Shown one piece after another: positions 11,194 through 24,184 of a stretch of DNA of 64,000 nt. This DNA is from Cololabis saira. Lineage: Eukaryota > Chordata > Actinopteri > Beloniformes > Belonidae. The notes beneath the pieces were generated by a model. The model was not told where the DNA came from. It made no database searches and saw only the letters and a list, made by a program, of their open reading frames with translations. The stretch is from positions 50,134,615 through 50,198,614 of the forward strand of contig NC_084591.1 in assembly GCF_033807715.1 (NCBI RefSeq). Direction: 5' to 3'. Position 1 is the stretch's first letter, and each line of letters opens with the position of its first letter. A program made the translations under genes and the position numbers.

Positions 11194-11652
11194 GCTTGAG
11201 TTATGGTTCTGCGTCAAAACGACGCCGTGCCTACGGCGTAGGGTGCGCGTCGACGCAGACCACACACCGTCACTGACGCCGTCACTGACGTCAACTCCCG
11301 AAAATTGTAACTACGCGTTGAGGCGACACAGACCCAACGCAGACCGAGGGCTGTGATTGGTTCGCTTGGAAGCAACGCATTTCCGGTTTGAAGCAGTCGT
11401 GAACTTTCAGCTCTCTTTTCTTCGTGTATGTGTGATTTTTTTTGTTTAGTTTTTTTGCACAATAGTTGTCCTTATCTCTTTGATTCACTGTGACCGGAAA
11501 AAGTCGGATAAACCATTCAGGAAAAGATTGCGAATTAGCGGTCACGGGGGGTACTGCACCGCGGAGAAATGGAGTGATGGAGAAGTCCGAAGGTTCACGA
11601 CGGTGTCACGGTGACGGCGTGTGCTCTGCGTTGGGTTGACGCAGAACCATTA
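11194..11652. mobile_element. Longer Harbinger-like MITE, ends partly degenerate
   Basis: It starts with a gttatggttctgcgtc-type terminus and ends with ggttgacgcagaaccat. Its interior (gggctgtgattggttcg, aacgcatttccggtt, gcagtcgtgaactttc, caatagttgtccttatctct) matches 30430-30610 of the element at 29866-30914. It preserves the unexpanded state of the 14-bp repeat that is amplified in that sister copy. Confidence 0.8.
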
Positions 11653-11933
11653 GAAGACAAATCAAAATGTACTAAATTACTTAAATAACGCCCTCCGAGG
11701 AGTTTTCTTTCTTGCATTGTGGGACATTTTTCCTGAAAAATGTGAATATAATTTTGCCCTTTGATGGACTCCCCACAATAGCCAAGGAGAGCAGGCATAC
11801 AGTACCTGGTAGTGTCACCGTTCACACATGTGGCAGCGAAGGAAACGCAGCACAACCTGAACCAAACTGCACAGAAGACGAGCAGTTCGTGTTGGTTTTC
11901 TCTCTGAAGTCACACTTGATCACGGGTTTCTAT

Positions 11934-12623
11934 TGGCGCTTTTCCACTAGTACCTACTCAGTCCAACTCCACTCACCTTGCCCTTGTTTTTTTTCAACAC
12001 CCAGATCAGAAGTAGGAGGTTGGAGTGAAGCTGCTGTGACGTATTTGATTGTGTGATCTAAACGGAGAAGACACCAACACTAAAGATGTAGAACCTGGAG
12101 GAGATGATAGATGTGCTGCTGGGTCTGTGGCTTGTGGTTGATATCAAGTTAAAAAATGAGAGTGAGAGAAGATTCAAGCAGCAACGCTTTTTAGTTTGTC
12201 TCAGCGCTGCTGAAAAGTCAGCTGGAGCCGTGAGCAGCTATGAAGTCACAGAGCTCCTGGTAGATCTGGTCGTTCCTTATCGCCCGTCTAGATCCCTTTT
12301 TAATTCTCTCCTCAGCACCAGGTTTATGAACATCTGCACCTCAGAGTTGGATCACCAAACAGACTTTTGCTGCCGTTGCTGGTGGAATATAATGAATAAG
12401 AAGCCGTCAGAGTCTATTTCTCTGATGTCACATCCTGACTCAGACGTCTGACCAATCGGTGGCCTGTAGTGTGATGATGTCAGATACAGCCGACTCAGCA
12501 GCTTAGAACCTCAGCAGAATAGATACAGAAAAGTATCTACTCGTCACGTTAGACCCCTAGTGGAGAAGAACCAGACGGAGTGGAGGAGAGTCGGGCTGAG
12601 TAGGTACTAGTGGAAAAGCACCA
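11934..12623. mobile_element. Non-autonomous DNA transposon with ~40-bp TIRs and TAT duplication
   Basis: The left end tggcgcttttccactagtac is mirrored by the right end gtactagtggaaaagcacca. TAT flanks both ends (11931-11933 and 12624-12626). A related copy with the same interior and right end lies at about 51305-51924. The frame 12104-12451 is not recognisable as a protein. The 3-bp duplication fits a PIF/Harbinger-type element, but the superfamily is not proven. Confidence 0.8.
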
Positions 12624-12626
12624 TAT

Positions 12627-13151
12627 GTGACCTTGTGCCTACAGATCTGGTGCTGTGAAATCGCTACTTTAAGCAGCAGAGCGTGACTGAATCATCATGT
12701 GTTCAGATGATTATCATGTTGTCTCCTGATGTCTGTGATCTCCCAGATCTCTGAAAGTGGTTCAGCTTTGAAAAGCACCTGCAGTTGAGGCCTGCCTTAA
12801 CTAACCTTTTGAACTTTTAATTTGCATAAAATGACCTTTTGTGAGTATGTACAAGAGACAACATTTTAATCAGTGACTGCACTGAAACACTGTTTTGTTG
12901 GTTGCCATCAATTAATTTTATAAGGAAACATATTAAACCTTTTTTTTAAGACACTGACACAATGTCCAAAAAAATGGTGAGTTACCAGCTCTGCAGTACA
13001 AACGTATCCTTTCCAACCATGTCTGTACAGCTCTGAGTTCATTTTAGTGAAGTCTGCTACTAAATTGAACTCAATTCAAATATTTTTTCAAGATAGGTGG
13101 TCCCAATATAAAATAAAATACTTATATCTCACTTTTTGACTGGTAGTTACT
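12627..13151. other. Intronic sequence without recognised features
   Basis: AT-rich and unique-looking. No domain-bearing open frame and no repeat shared with the rest of the window was seen. Confidence 0.5.
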
Positions 13152-13159
13152 TTCCAGAC

Positions 13160-13838
13160 TAGGCCTTGGGATCGATTCAAATATTCAAGAATCGATTCGA
13201 TTCCAATTCTTAAGATTCAGAATCGATTATCAAGATTTGATTCGATTTGATCCGATTCCGATATTGATTTGGGTTAGTGTTATTAAAACTGTTTTTTCAG
13301 CTGTTGCATGAATTATATGACTGTAGTTCTGCAACATATTAATACTAGTATTATATAGAGATTCAACAGCAAGTATTGCAGCTAATGATGCTGTAAGGAC
13401 CAATCAGCTCCCAGAATGCTGATAGAACTGCTTTAGGAAACATCGTGTAGAATTACCAAACAGATCCAGGGAGGAAACAGAGACAGATGAAATCGCTTTT
13501 AATTTTTCCCACATTATATTCAATTTTTTTCAATTTTTGGTCTATTTCGGTTTTCAATTTTTGAGAATTTGGATTTTAGCATTTTATGCAAATGTAACCC
13601 CAAGACAGTATATAAAGTAATGAAATATGGACAATTTATGCAGTTATAACTGAAAACTAATGTTTTCATACCTTTAAACATATTTAAAGGCAAAACATGG
13701 CACTAGTTATTATTATGTCCAACAAAACATTCCTTTTTGGGCATAAACAAAAAAATACCAGACACACAAATCGATTTTTAGGAATTAATATGAGAATCAA
13801 TTTAGAATCGGAAAATCGTTTTTTTCAACACAGGCCTA
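13160..13838. mobile_element. hAT MITE with perfect 8-bp target duplication
   Basis: Termini are TAGGCCTtgggatcgattc and caacacAGGCCTA. Flanks carry the same 8 bp, TTCCAGAC (13152-13159 and 13839-13846). The subterminal parts are rich in aatcgatt-type motifs. No transposase is present. A partial relative in the opposite orientation is at about 37385-37560. Confidence 0.9.
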
Positions 13839-13943
13839 TTCCAGACACCCAAAAAATGTTCTCAAGAAAACCTTTTTTTCACAGCATGTAATTTTAACTT
13901 AAAACAAGTCAAAGTTGAAGGTTTAATATAAATGAAATGTTAC

Positions 13944-14079
13944 CTCTGCCAGGACAAAGGGTCGCTCCGTAAGCAGTTTGGACACGCGGAATCGGCACAA
14001 TCCGGTGATGAGGAGGGTGTAGTGAGGCTTGGGCCAGTTACTGCCCACCACCTGCACGGCTATCCCTGCCGTACCGATC
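13944..14079 (-). CDS. lonp2: lonp2 coding exon 2 (Lon protease 2, peroxisomal)
   Basis: This exon encodes 45 residues of the N-terminal LON substrate-binding domain of the ATP-dependent peroxisomal Lon protease, which degrades damaged matrix proteins and helps process peroxisomal enzymes. The minus strand reads IGTAGIAVQVVGSNWPKPHY followed by TLLITGLCRF, near-identical to the vertebrate LONP2 segment as I remember it. The acceptor is a polypyrimidine tract ending ttcctgcag directly before GATCGG. The donor is GAG|gtaaca, where vertebrate LONP2 continues with a Glu-rich segment. The exon is 136 nt: one base completes the Lys codon split with exon 1, then 45 full codons, leaving phase 0. The ATPase and Ser-Lys protease domains are encoded beyond the left edge. 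The upstream open frame through the acceptor is intronic read-through. Confidence 0.95.
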
Positions 14080-14254
14080 CTGCAGGAACACAGAGATACA
14101 CACATGAGGAGTTACTGAGACTTCCTGCAGGTGTAGCTGCACGAAACCTGGCTCCACACATTTAAGCTTTTTACACCTGCACCTGCTAACGTCTTCTCTT
14201 TTTACACCACAGCTCATTTGTTGAACAGATTTTTTATTTTTAAATATGGGAATA

Positions 14255-14644
14255 CTACGGAAGAGTATCAGGGCCAGGCAGGAGAAAAATAAAAATAATA
14301 TTTTAGAGGAGGAAGTTTTTTTTCATTATGCACTTCAAGAAAAAAGTTGAAGTGTCGAGAATAATGTTGAAGTAGACTTTTGAGAAGAAAGTCGAAATGT
14401 TGAAAAAAAAAAGTCGAAATGTCGAGAATAATGTTGACATGTTGAGAGAAAAGGCAAAATTTTGACTTTATTCACGAATTTTCGACTTTTTTTCTCAAAA
14501 TTGTATTTCAACATTAATCTCGACATTTCAACTTTTTTATCGACATTTCAACTTTTTTCTTGAAATTGTATTTCAACATTATTCTCGAAGTGCTTCCCCT
14601 CTCAAATATTTTTTCTCCTGCATGGCCCTACTACTCTTTCGTAG
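14255..14644. mobile_element. Palindromic foldback element (GTCGAAATG family)
   Basis: Left end ctacggaagagtatcagggc and right end ctactctttcgtag are inverted. Next to them are the inverted pair ccaggcaggagaaaa / tttctcctgcatgg. The interior is gtcgaaatgtcgaga-type units on the left arm and their inverse on the right arm, so a single strand could fold into a hairpin of about 390 nt. Confidence 0.85.
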
Positions 14645-14744
14645 AATACTGCTCCAACAAGCCAATTCAATATTTTACCGTTGCCAGCAGTTACTTTGGG
14701 TGGATCAGGGTTTCTGCCTTCCAGAGATAAACTGGAACATTTTT

Positions 14745-15320
14745 GACTGATTTATTTATTTTTTATTTATTTTTTACAGATCCCCATTAGTCCTCACTGC
14801 AGTGAAGACTATTCTTCCTGGGGTCCAACATTGCACACATAAAACAATAAAATACTATCCTTAGTATTAAAACATAACTAAATCTAAACAAAAATGATCT
14901 GAGATGTAATTAAATTCAACCCTTAAATTGTTGAAACCAGCCAGAACCAAACAATAAAAAATATTCCATTTTACACACTCAGAATTTCAGAATAAACCAA
15001 CTAACTAAAACTGACTTCCTTGCTAAGTTCTGTTTTTCTTAATTTATTTTTGAATCTAGCTGTATTGTTTATCATGGTTAAATGTGGTGGAAGCTTAATC
15101 CAGTATGTTACTGCTCTAAACATCTTAGCCTCTTTAGTGCGTTGCTTCTGGGTGGAGGAAGAGTCAAGTGAACACCAGAAGCAGATCTGGTTGCAGAGCC
15201 ATGTTGAATATTGATGAGTTTTAGATGTGATGACAAATTGACGAGTTTACCAATATTCCAGATATTGAACAAAAATGTTACCAGGCTACACACCAGCCTT
15301 TGGTCAACTTTTATCCAGGA
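14745..15320 (-). mobile_element. LINE-like 3' fragment
   Basis: AT-rich start, then a segment with ccccattagtcctcactgca and cctggggtccaac that I associate with 3' portions of fish non-LTR retrotransposons, followed by degenerate minus-strand coding-like sequence to about 15300. No intact RT motif is seen, so the assignment is tentative. Confidence 0.4.
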
Positions 15321-16295
15321 CAATGACTATGTTTCCATGCATCAATAACGCTTTTAAAACCATGTAAACACCAATAACCCCTTTGAATAACCGGAATTTG
15401 CTCATATTCTGGTTTTTAAAAACCTGAATATGAGCCCTGGGTTACACTTTTCTAACCCGAATATTCGGTCATGTAAACACCTAATGGAATATCTCCGTCA
15501 AAAAGACCATGTTCCTTTCGCAAGGAATCTTGGTCTTTTGAGTCCAGGAAGTTCTTATAAACATGGAGAAACCAAGACCAGGAGGAGACTAATCACTTCA
15601 AAAATGTAATGAAGGATATGAACATTTTGTTTGGAAGCGGAAATGATGGGAATTGCGTCATGGCGTTCTCCATGCGTCACTGGTTTGATCCAGATATCCT
15701 GAATGATTAATTACCATGTATACAGAGATAACCCTGTTTGCTCACGCAAACAGAGTTGCGTGAGCTGAATTACAGCCAATTGATGTTTGATGGCGAGGCT
15801 TAAAAATGACCTCAAACTTCGCCGGATCAGTACGGTCACGCCCTCTGGTAAAAACTTAAAAGCTTCGCAATTTAGCGTCAGCCATGTGTCTAGATTGTAC
15901 AAACCAAGTTGTGAGCCAATCTGATAAAATCTCTAGGAGTTCGTTAAAGTACGAAGCCTAGAAATGATCAGAATTCATAAAAAATTAAATTTTCTGTTCA
16001 AAATGCCAGACTTCCTGTGTAATTTAGAGCATGGGTCCAAGAGACTTTTTTGTAGGGCTTTGTCTGATATAATAGACACATAAAGGTCATTGCTGTAAGT
16101 CAAACCATATTGTGAGGCTCGTCAAAAAAATGAAATAGGTGGCGCTATAGAGCCCATTCTTGTGGACCCATGACCTGTCGCCCATAAAATACGTAATTTT
16201 ACGCGACTCTGGAGGCCTGTGCAAAATTTGGTGAGTTTTCGAGCATTTTAAGGCCTCCAAAAAGGCAATTTATTTACGGCAAGAATAATAATAAT
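15321..16295. other. Unclassified repeat-derived sequence, no gene
   Basis: It starts with gactatgtttccatgcatca, similar to the inverse of 27580-27606 (cgtgtaaacgtagtcaat), possibly an end of a common transposon family. The remainder (for example ggcgctatagagcccattct near 16140) resembles the unit structure of the following array but is more diverged. Confidence 0.4.
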
Positions 16296-16296
16296 A

Positions 16297-19200
16297 ATAA
16301 CTAGAAAATTTCTGGAAATTTTGATATGGGCATGCCCTACTGCCCATTCGTCCCCTCTCGCCGCTTTGGTTTAGGGCTGTAGTGGTTGTGTTTAGGGTGG
16401 TTCTATGTCAGTTTGAGGTGTTTACGGTTGTATTGCATTCATTCCTGTGCTCCCAATAGCTATTAATGGGGCGCGCTTTTTGCCGTCTAGCGTCCCCACT
16501 GTAACGCTTTTGACTGAGAAAAGTAATGCCCATCGAGGCACGATGGAGAAGCATCTAACGGTGTATGCCGTGCATGGGTGCACGTTCCGGTTCAGACTAC
16601 GTTAACGGATAGGGTTTTTTTCCACCATGGTAAAAAAAAAACCATCCGAATGAATGGGGCCATTTGGCATGGATTTTACATTAAAGCTTCCTTAAATCAC
16701 AGCTTCATGAAATTTGAATATGTTGAAGATCACAGCTTGCCGAGTCGGGGAACATTTGTATCATGTCTCTACGATAATCTGTTGCCTAGCAACAAGCATC
16801 CAAAGTCAAACGGAAATTAAAAAAAAAAGAAAGGTCAATATCGCAAAAACTTTAAAAGTTGACATCATGAGGTTCTAGGGTCCGTTAGTGCCAATCAGGC
16901 CGAGTGTTTGAAAGTTTGAACGATGTCTCTACGATAAAGTCCGGCCGAGCAATAAGCGTCTGAATTTTCGCCTTTTTTTTGCTTTTTGGCATCTAGCGTT
17001 GCCACGGTAACACTTTTGACTGAGAAAAGTAATGCCCATTGAGGCACGATGGAGACGCATCCAACGATATATGCCATGCATGGGTGCACATTGCGGTCCG
17101 AGCAGCATTAACAGATTGTTTATTCACATGCTCCCCCATCCAAATGCATAGGTTTTTGTTGCCATGGTAAGAAGCCCCATAGGATAGAATGGGACAATTT
17201 AGCTTCAATATCTCAAAAGCTGTAAACGACAGCGTAATGAGACCTCAGTATGTTGTAGTCCACATCAAGCTGAGTCTTTTAACGTTGGAACCAAGTCTCT
17301 ACGATACTGCGTTGCCGCGCAACAAGCATCCGAAGTTCCGTTAGCATCAAAATGAGAAGAGTGAAATATCTCAAAAACCGTAATAGCTAGCATGACGAGA
17401 CTAAACTATGTTGCAGTACAAAGCGTCCCGGGTTGGTCAATGTTGTAATGATGTCTGTACGATAAACCGTTGCCTAGCAACAAGCGTCCAAAATAAAAGT
17501 GATTTTTTTTTTAAATTGAAAGTTAAATATCGCAAAAACCGTAATAACTAGCATGATGAAGTTGTATGGTCCTTTAAAGACTATCGGGCCGAGTGTTTGA
17601 AAGTTTGAACGATGTCTCTACGATAAAGTTCGGCCGAGCAATAAGCGCGGGAATTTTCGCCTTTTTTTTTGCTTTTTGGCAACTAGCGTTGCCACGGTAA
17701 CCCCTATTACTGAGAAAAGTAATACCCATCGAATCACGATGGAGACGCATCCAACGATGTATGCCATGTATGGGTGCACGTTGCGGTTCGGGCCGTATTA
17801 ACGGACGAAAAAAAGTGCGGAATAATAAGAATAATAACTAGAAAATTTCTGGAAATTTTGATATGGGCATGCCCTACCGCCCATTCGTCCCCTCTCGCTG
17901 CTTTGGTTTTGGGCTGTAGTGGTTGTGTTTAGGGTGGTTCTATGTCAGTTTGAGGTGTTTTTACACTTGTATTTCATTCATTCCTGTGCTCCCAATAGTT
18001 ATTAATGGGGCGCGCTTTTTGGCATCTAGCGTTGCCACGGTAACGCTTTTCACTGAGAATAGTAATGCCCTTCGAGGCAAGATGGAGACGCATCTAACGA
18101 TGTATGCCTTGCATGGGTGCATGTTCCGGTTCAGGCTACGTTAACGGATAGGTTTTTTTTTTTCACCATGGTACAAAACCCCATCCGAATGAATGGGGCC
18201 ATTTGGCCTGGATTTTGACATAACATTTCCTTAAATGCCAGCTTCATGAAATTTGAGTATGTTGAAGTCCACAGCGTGCCGAGTCAGGGGACATTTGTAC
18301 GATGTCTCTACGATAACCTGTTGCCTAGCAACAAGCGTCCAAATTCAAACAGAAATTTAAAAAAAAATGAAAGGCCAATATCGCAAAAACTGTAATAATT
18401 AGCATAATGAGGTTGTACGTAGTGTTAGGGACAATCGGGCCGAGTGTTTGAAAGTTTGAACGATGTCTCTACGATAAAGTTCGACCGAGCAATAAGCGTC
18501 TGAATTTTTGCCTTTTTTTTTGCTTTTTGGCATCTAGCGTTGCCACGGTAACACTTTTGACTGAGAAAAGTAATGCCCATCGAGGCACGATGGAGACGCA
18601 TCCAACAATGTATGCCATGCATGGGTGCACGTTCCGGTTCGGGCAGCATTAACAGATTGTTTATTCACATGGTCCCCCATACAAATGCATTGGTTTTTGT
18701 TGCCATGGTAACAAGCCCCATAGGATAGAATGGGACAATTTGGCTTTAATATCTCAAAAGCTGTAAACGACAGCGTAATGTGACCTCAGTATGTTGTAGG
18801 CCACATGAAGCTGAGTCTTTTAACGTTGGAACCAAGTCTCTGCGATACCGCGTTGCCGCGCAACAAGCATCCGAAGTTCCGTTAGCATCAAAATGAACAA
18901 TGTGGAATATCTCAAAAACCGTAATAGCAAGCATGACGAGACTAAAATATGTTGCAGTACAAAGCGTCCCGGGTTGGTCAATGGTGTAATGATGTCTGTA
19001 CGATAAACCGTTGCCTAGCAACAAGCGTCCAAAATAAAAGTGATTTTTTTTTTAAATTGAAAGTTAAATATCGCAAAAACCGTAATAACTAGCATGATGA
19101 AGTTGTATGGTCCTTTAAAGACTATCGGGCCGAGTGTTTCAAAGTTTGAACGATGTCTCTACGATAAAGTTTGGCCGAGCAATAAGCGCGGGAATTTTCG

Positions 19201-19370
19201 CCTTTTTTTTTGCTTTTTGGCAACTAGCGTTGCCACGGTAACCCCTATTATGGAGAAAAGTAATGCCCATCGAGGCAAGATGGAGACGCATCCAACGATG
19301 TATGCCATGCATGGGTGCACGTTGCGGTTCGGGCCGCATTAACGGACGAAAAAAAGTGCGGAATAAGAAT
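16297..19370. repeat. ~1.54-kb unit duplicated in tandem
   Basis: The sequence from aactagaaaatttctggaaa at about 16299 recurs at about 17836, an offset of 1537 bp. The two units match throughout: tatgggcatgcccta, cccattcgtcccctctcg, ccacggtaac, gtctctacgataaa and others. Each unit also contains diverged internal subrepeats ending in a ccacggtaac / cgatggagacgcat / gggtgcacgtt module. The module also occurs in the adjacent 19.9-26.0 kb array, so all are one superfamily. Short open frames here are not conserved as proteins. Confidence 0.92.
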
Positions 19371-19374
19371 AATA

Positions 19375-19873
19375 ATAATAAAAATAATAATAAGAAAAGG
19401 GAAACCTTTCTAGATACTAATTTAACGCCTTCATTTTTCAGGTTTTCTCGGCCGTGTTTCATTTTTTGGGGATTTTTTTTTTCCACAACAGAGCGGGGTC
19501 ATGCTTTACACCCGCTGGTGCGCAGTGGGACCTTTGCGACTTTAGCATGTTAGCAAAACGCTAGCAACATTGCTTTTTGGGCCATTCTGGACGATTGCAA
19601 TATGGTCATGCCACTACTTGGCATGCCCATAATAAGAAAAGGGAAACCTTTTCTAGATACTAATATATCGCCTTCATTTTCATGTTTTTCCTCATTTTTT
19701 CGGGCGTGTTTTATTTTTTGGGGATTTTTTTTTTCCACATCCGAGCGGGGTCATGCTGTACACCCGCTGGTGTGACGTGGGACTTTTGCGACTTTAGCTT
19801 GTTAGCAACATTGCACTTTGGGCCATTCTGGACGATTGCAATATGGTCATGCCATTACTTGGCATGCCCATAA
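19375..19873. repeat. ~250-bp direct duplication bridging two repeat arrays
   Basis: The blocks at about 19391-19630 and 19634-19873 share gaaaagggaaacct, cgagcggggtcatgct, acacccgctggtg and ccattctggacgattgcaat. Both end in ttggcatgcccataat. That end is an inverse of the tatgggcatgccct start of the 1.54-kb units, suggesting they are termini of one TIR element family. Confidence 0.85.
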
Positions 19874-22544
19874 TTAAAGCTGCAAGCAGCGTTGATCGGG
19901 CCCTCGCACTCACGGCCACCGCCCCCCAGAAGCAAGAAACGACACCACCCACGACTTCCTATGTCAAAGCATTCAAAAGTTATAGCAGAAAAAATGGACA
20001 ACCAATCACAAGAAGGGGCGGGGCTAATTAAGGCCAATGAAGGTCAAGGACTCATTACAGAGTCCCATGACACCACCCACGACTCTCTATGGCAAAACAT
20101 TCAAATGTTATAGCAGGAAATAGGGACAAGAAGGGGCGGGGCTAATTTTCACCAATTATGGTCAAGGACTCAATTGAGTCCCATGACACCACCCACGACT
20201 CTTTATGTCAAACCATTCAAAAGTTATGGCAGAGAAAAGTATTCTAGGGGGCGCTGTTGAGCCGTTAGGCAACGCCCATTAATGCAAACCATGAAATATC
20301 AAATTTATCGCCAGGCCTGGCTTGCATGCAAAATTTGGTGACTTTTGGAGAACTATCAAATATGGACCAATCAGATGAAGGGGAGGCGCGCTTTTTGGCG
20401 TCTAGCGTCGCCACGGTAACACTTTTGACTGAGAAAAGTAATGCGCATAGTCGCAAGATGGATACGCACATTTTGAGGTATAACACACCTGGGTGCACGT
20501 TACGGTTCGGGCCGTATTAACGGCCGAAGGAATGGCATAAATTGCGCCAAAATTACACAATTAATACAAAATGGCTGACTTCCTGTTCGGTTTCGGCCAT
20601 GGTGCCAAGAGACTTTTCCTTAAGTTGCGACATGATACAGGTGTGTACCGATTTTCGTGCATGTACGTCAAACCGTAATGTGGGGCTCGAGGCACAAAGT
20701 TTTCCGGGGGGCGCTGTTGAGCCATTCTGCCACGCCCATTAATACAAACCATGAAATATCAAATTTATCGCCAGGCCTGGTAACTTTTGGGTAACTATCA
20801 AATATGGACCAATCAGATGAAGGGGGGCGCGCCTTATGGCATCTAGCGTCGCCACGGTAACACTTTCGAAAGAGAAAAGTAATGCGCGTAGTCGCAGGAT
20901 GGAGATGCACATTTTGATGTATAACACATCTGGGTTCACGATACGGTTCGGGCCGTATTAATTCTCGAAGGAATGGCATATATTGCTCCAAAATTACGCG
21001 ATTAATTCAGAATGTTCAAAATGGCCGACTTCCTGTTCGGTTTCGGCCATGGCGCCAAGAGACATTTCTTTAAGTTGCGACATGATACAGGTGTGTACCG
21101 ATTTTCGTTCATGTACGTCAAACCGTATTATGGGGCGCAAAGTTTTTTCTGTCTGAACCAATCAGATGAAGGGTGGGTGCGCTTTTTGGCGTCTAGCATC
21201 GCCACGGTAACGCTTTTGAAAGAGAAAAGTAATGCGTGGTGTCGGAGGATGGAGACGCACATTTTGATGTATAACACACCTGGGTGCACGTTACGGTTCG
21301 GGCCGTATTAACTGCCGAAGGAATGGCATAAATTTCGCCAAAATTACACGACTAATTCAAAATGGCCGACATCCTGTTCGGTTTCGGGCATGACACCAAG
21401 AGACTTTTCTTTAAGTTGGGCCATGATACAGGTGTGTACCGATTTCCATGCATGTACGTCAAACCGTATCGTGGGGCTTGAGGCACAAAGTTTTCAAGGG
21501 GGCGCTGTTGAGCCATTTTGCCACGCCCAATAATGCAAACCATTAAATATCACATTTTTCGCCAGGTCTGGCTTGTGTGCAAAATTTGGTGACTTTTGGG
21601 GAACTATCAAATATGGACCAATCAGATGAAGGGGGGCGCGCTTTTTGGCGTCTAGCGTCGCCACAGTAACACTTTTGAAAGAGAAAAGTAATGCGCGTGG
21701 TCGCAGGATAGAAACGCACATTTTGATGTATAACAAACCGGGGTGCACGTTACAGTTCGGGCCGTATTAATTCTCGAAGGAATGGCTCATATTGCTCCAA
21801 AATTACGCGATTAATTCAGAATGTTCAAAATGGCCGACTTCCTGTTTGGTTTCGGCCATGGCACCAAGAGACTTTTCTTGAAGTTGCGACATGATACAGG
21901 TGTGTACCGATTTCCGTTCATGTACGTCAAACCGTATTCTGGGGCTTGAGGCGCAAAGTTTTTTCTGTCTGAACCAACCAGATGAAGGGTGGGCGCGCTT
22001 TTTGGCGTCTAGCGTCGCCACGGTAAAGCTTTTGAAAGAGAAAAGTAATGCGTGGTGTCGCAGGATGGAGACGCACATTTTGATGTATAACACACTTGGG
22101 GGCACGTTACGGTTCGGGCGGTATTAACTGCCGAAGGAATGGCATAAATTGCGCCAAAGTGACACGATTAATTCAAAATGGCCGACTTCCTGTTCGGTTT
22201 CGGCCATGTCGCCAAGATACTTTTCTTTAAGTTGTGTTCTGATACAGATGTGTAGCAATTTTCGTGCATGTACGTCAAAGCGTATTGTGGGGCTTGAGGC
22301 ACAAAGTTTTCCGGGGGGCGCTGTTGAGCCATTTTGCCACGCCCATTAATGTAAACCATTAAATATAAAATTTTTCGCCAGGCCTGACTTGCATGCAAAA
22401 TTTGGTGACTTTTTGGGCATGTTTAGGGGGGCAAAAAAAAAAATTCCTACAGATACAATAGGGCCTTCGCACTGAAGGTGCTCGGGCCCTAATAATTCCT
22501 GCAAATACAATAGGGCCTTCGCACTGCAAGTGCTCGGGCCCTAA
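19874..22544. mobile_element. GGGCCC-family element, copy 1
   Basis: It starts ttaaagctgcaagcagcgtt followed by gggccctcgcac and ends with a module ggtgctcgggccctaa. Inside are repeated subunits: ccaatcagatgaagg, ggcgtctagcgtcgccacgg, gagaaaagtaatgcg, gtataacacacctgggtgca, ggcgctgttgagcc. They occur near 20380, 20810, 21165, 21625 and 21975. No transposase is seen. The superfamily is unknown to me. Confidence 0.85.
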
Positions 22545-24184
22545 TTAAAGCTGCAAGCAGCGATGAACGGGCCCTCACACTCACGGCCACCGTCCCCCAT
22601 AATCATATCAGAAATGACACCACCCACGACTCTCTATGTCAAACCATCCAAAAGTTATGGCAGAGAAAAGTATTCTAGGGGGCGCTGTTGAGCCGTTAGG
22701 CCACGCCCATGAATGCAAACCATTAAATATCAAATTTAGCACCAGGCCTGGCTTGCATGCAAAATTTGATGACTTTTGGAGAACTATCAAATATGGACCA
22801 ATCAGATGAAAGGGGGGCGCGCTTTTTGGCGTCTAGCGTCGCCACGGTAACACTTTTGAAAGAGAAAAGTAATGCGTGTAGTCGCAGGGTGGAGACGCAC
22901 ATTTTGATGTATAACACACCTGGGTGCACGTTACGGTTTGGGCGGTATTAATTGCCGAAGGAATGGCATAAATTGCGCGAAAAGTACACAATTAATTCAA
23001 AATGGCCGACATCCTGTTCGGTTTCCGCCATGGCACCAAGAGACTTTTCTTTAAGTTGCGACATGATACAGGTGTGTACCGATTTTCGTGCATGTACTCC
23101 AAACCGTATTGTGGGGCTTAAGGCACAACGTTTTCCGGGGGGCGCTGTTGAGCCATTTTGCCACGCCCATTAATACAAACCATGAAATATCAAATGTATC
23201 GCCAGGCCTGGCTTGCATGCCAAATTCGGTGCCTTTTGAGGAACTATCAAATATGGACCAATCAGATGAAGGGGGGGCGCGCTTTTTGGCGTCTAGCGTC
23301 GCCACGGTAACACTTTTGAAAGAGAAAAGTAATGCGTGTAGTTGCAGGGTGGAGACGCACATTTTGATGTATAACACACCTGGGTGCACGTTACGGTTCG
23401 GGCCGTATTAATTCTCGAAGGAATGGCATATATTGCTCCAAAATTACGCGATTAATTCAGAATGTTCAAAATGGCCGACTTCCTGTTTGGTTTCGGCCAT
23501 GGCACCAAGAGACTTTTCTTGAAGTTGCGACATGATACAGGTGTGTACCGATTTCCGTTCATGTACGTCAAACCGTATTCTGGGGCTTGAGGCGCAACGT
23601 TTTTTCTGTCTGAACCAACCAGATGAAGGGTGGGCGCGCTTTTTGGCGTCTAGCGTCGCCACGGTAAAGCTTTTGAAAGAGAAAAGTAATGCGTGGTGTC
23701 GCAGGATGGAGACGCACATTTTGATGTATAACACACTTGGGGGCACGTTACGGTTCGGGCGGTATTAACTGCCGAAGGAATGGCATAAATTGCGCCAAAG
23801 TGACACGATTAATTCAAAATGGCCGACTTCCTGTTCGGTTTCGGCCATGTCGCCAAGATACTTTTCTTTAAGTTGTGTTCTGATACAGATGTGTAGCAAT
23901 TTTCGTGCATGTACGTCAAACCGTATTGTGGGGCTTGAGGCACAAAGTTTTCCGGGGGGCGCTGTTGAGCCATTTTGCCACGCCCATTAATGTAAACCAT
24001 TAAATATAAAATTTTTCGCCAGGCCTGACTTGCATGCAAAATTTGGTGACTTTTTGGGCATGTTTAGGGGGGCAAAAAAAAAATTCCTACAGATACAATA
24101 GGGCCTTCGCACTGAAGGTGCTCGGGCCCTAATAATTCCTGCAAATACAATAGGGCCTTCGCACTGCAAGTGCTCGGGCCCTAA
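22545..24184. mobile_element. GGGCCC-family element, copy 2 (head-to-tail)
   Basis: It starts ttaaagctgcaagcagcgat immediately after the terminal ctaa of copy 1 and ends with two terminal modules (gggccttcgcactgaaggtg and gggccttcgcactgcaagtg, each followed by ctcgggccctaa). It is 1640 bp, and its start and end recur almost exactly in copy 3. Confidence 0.9.

Noticed and set aside
12104..12451. 115-codon frame starting MIDVLLGLWLV
   Set aside because: It lies inside a TIR element. In the second copy (about 51400) the frame is not preserved, so it is not under coding constraint.
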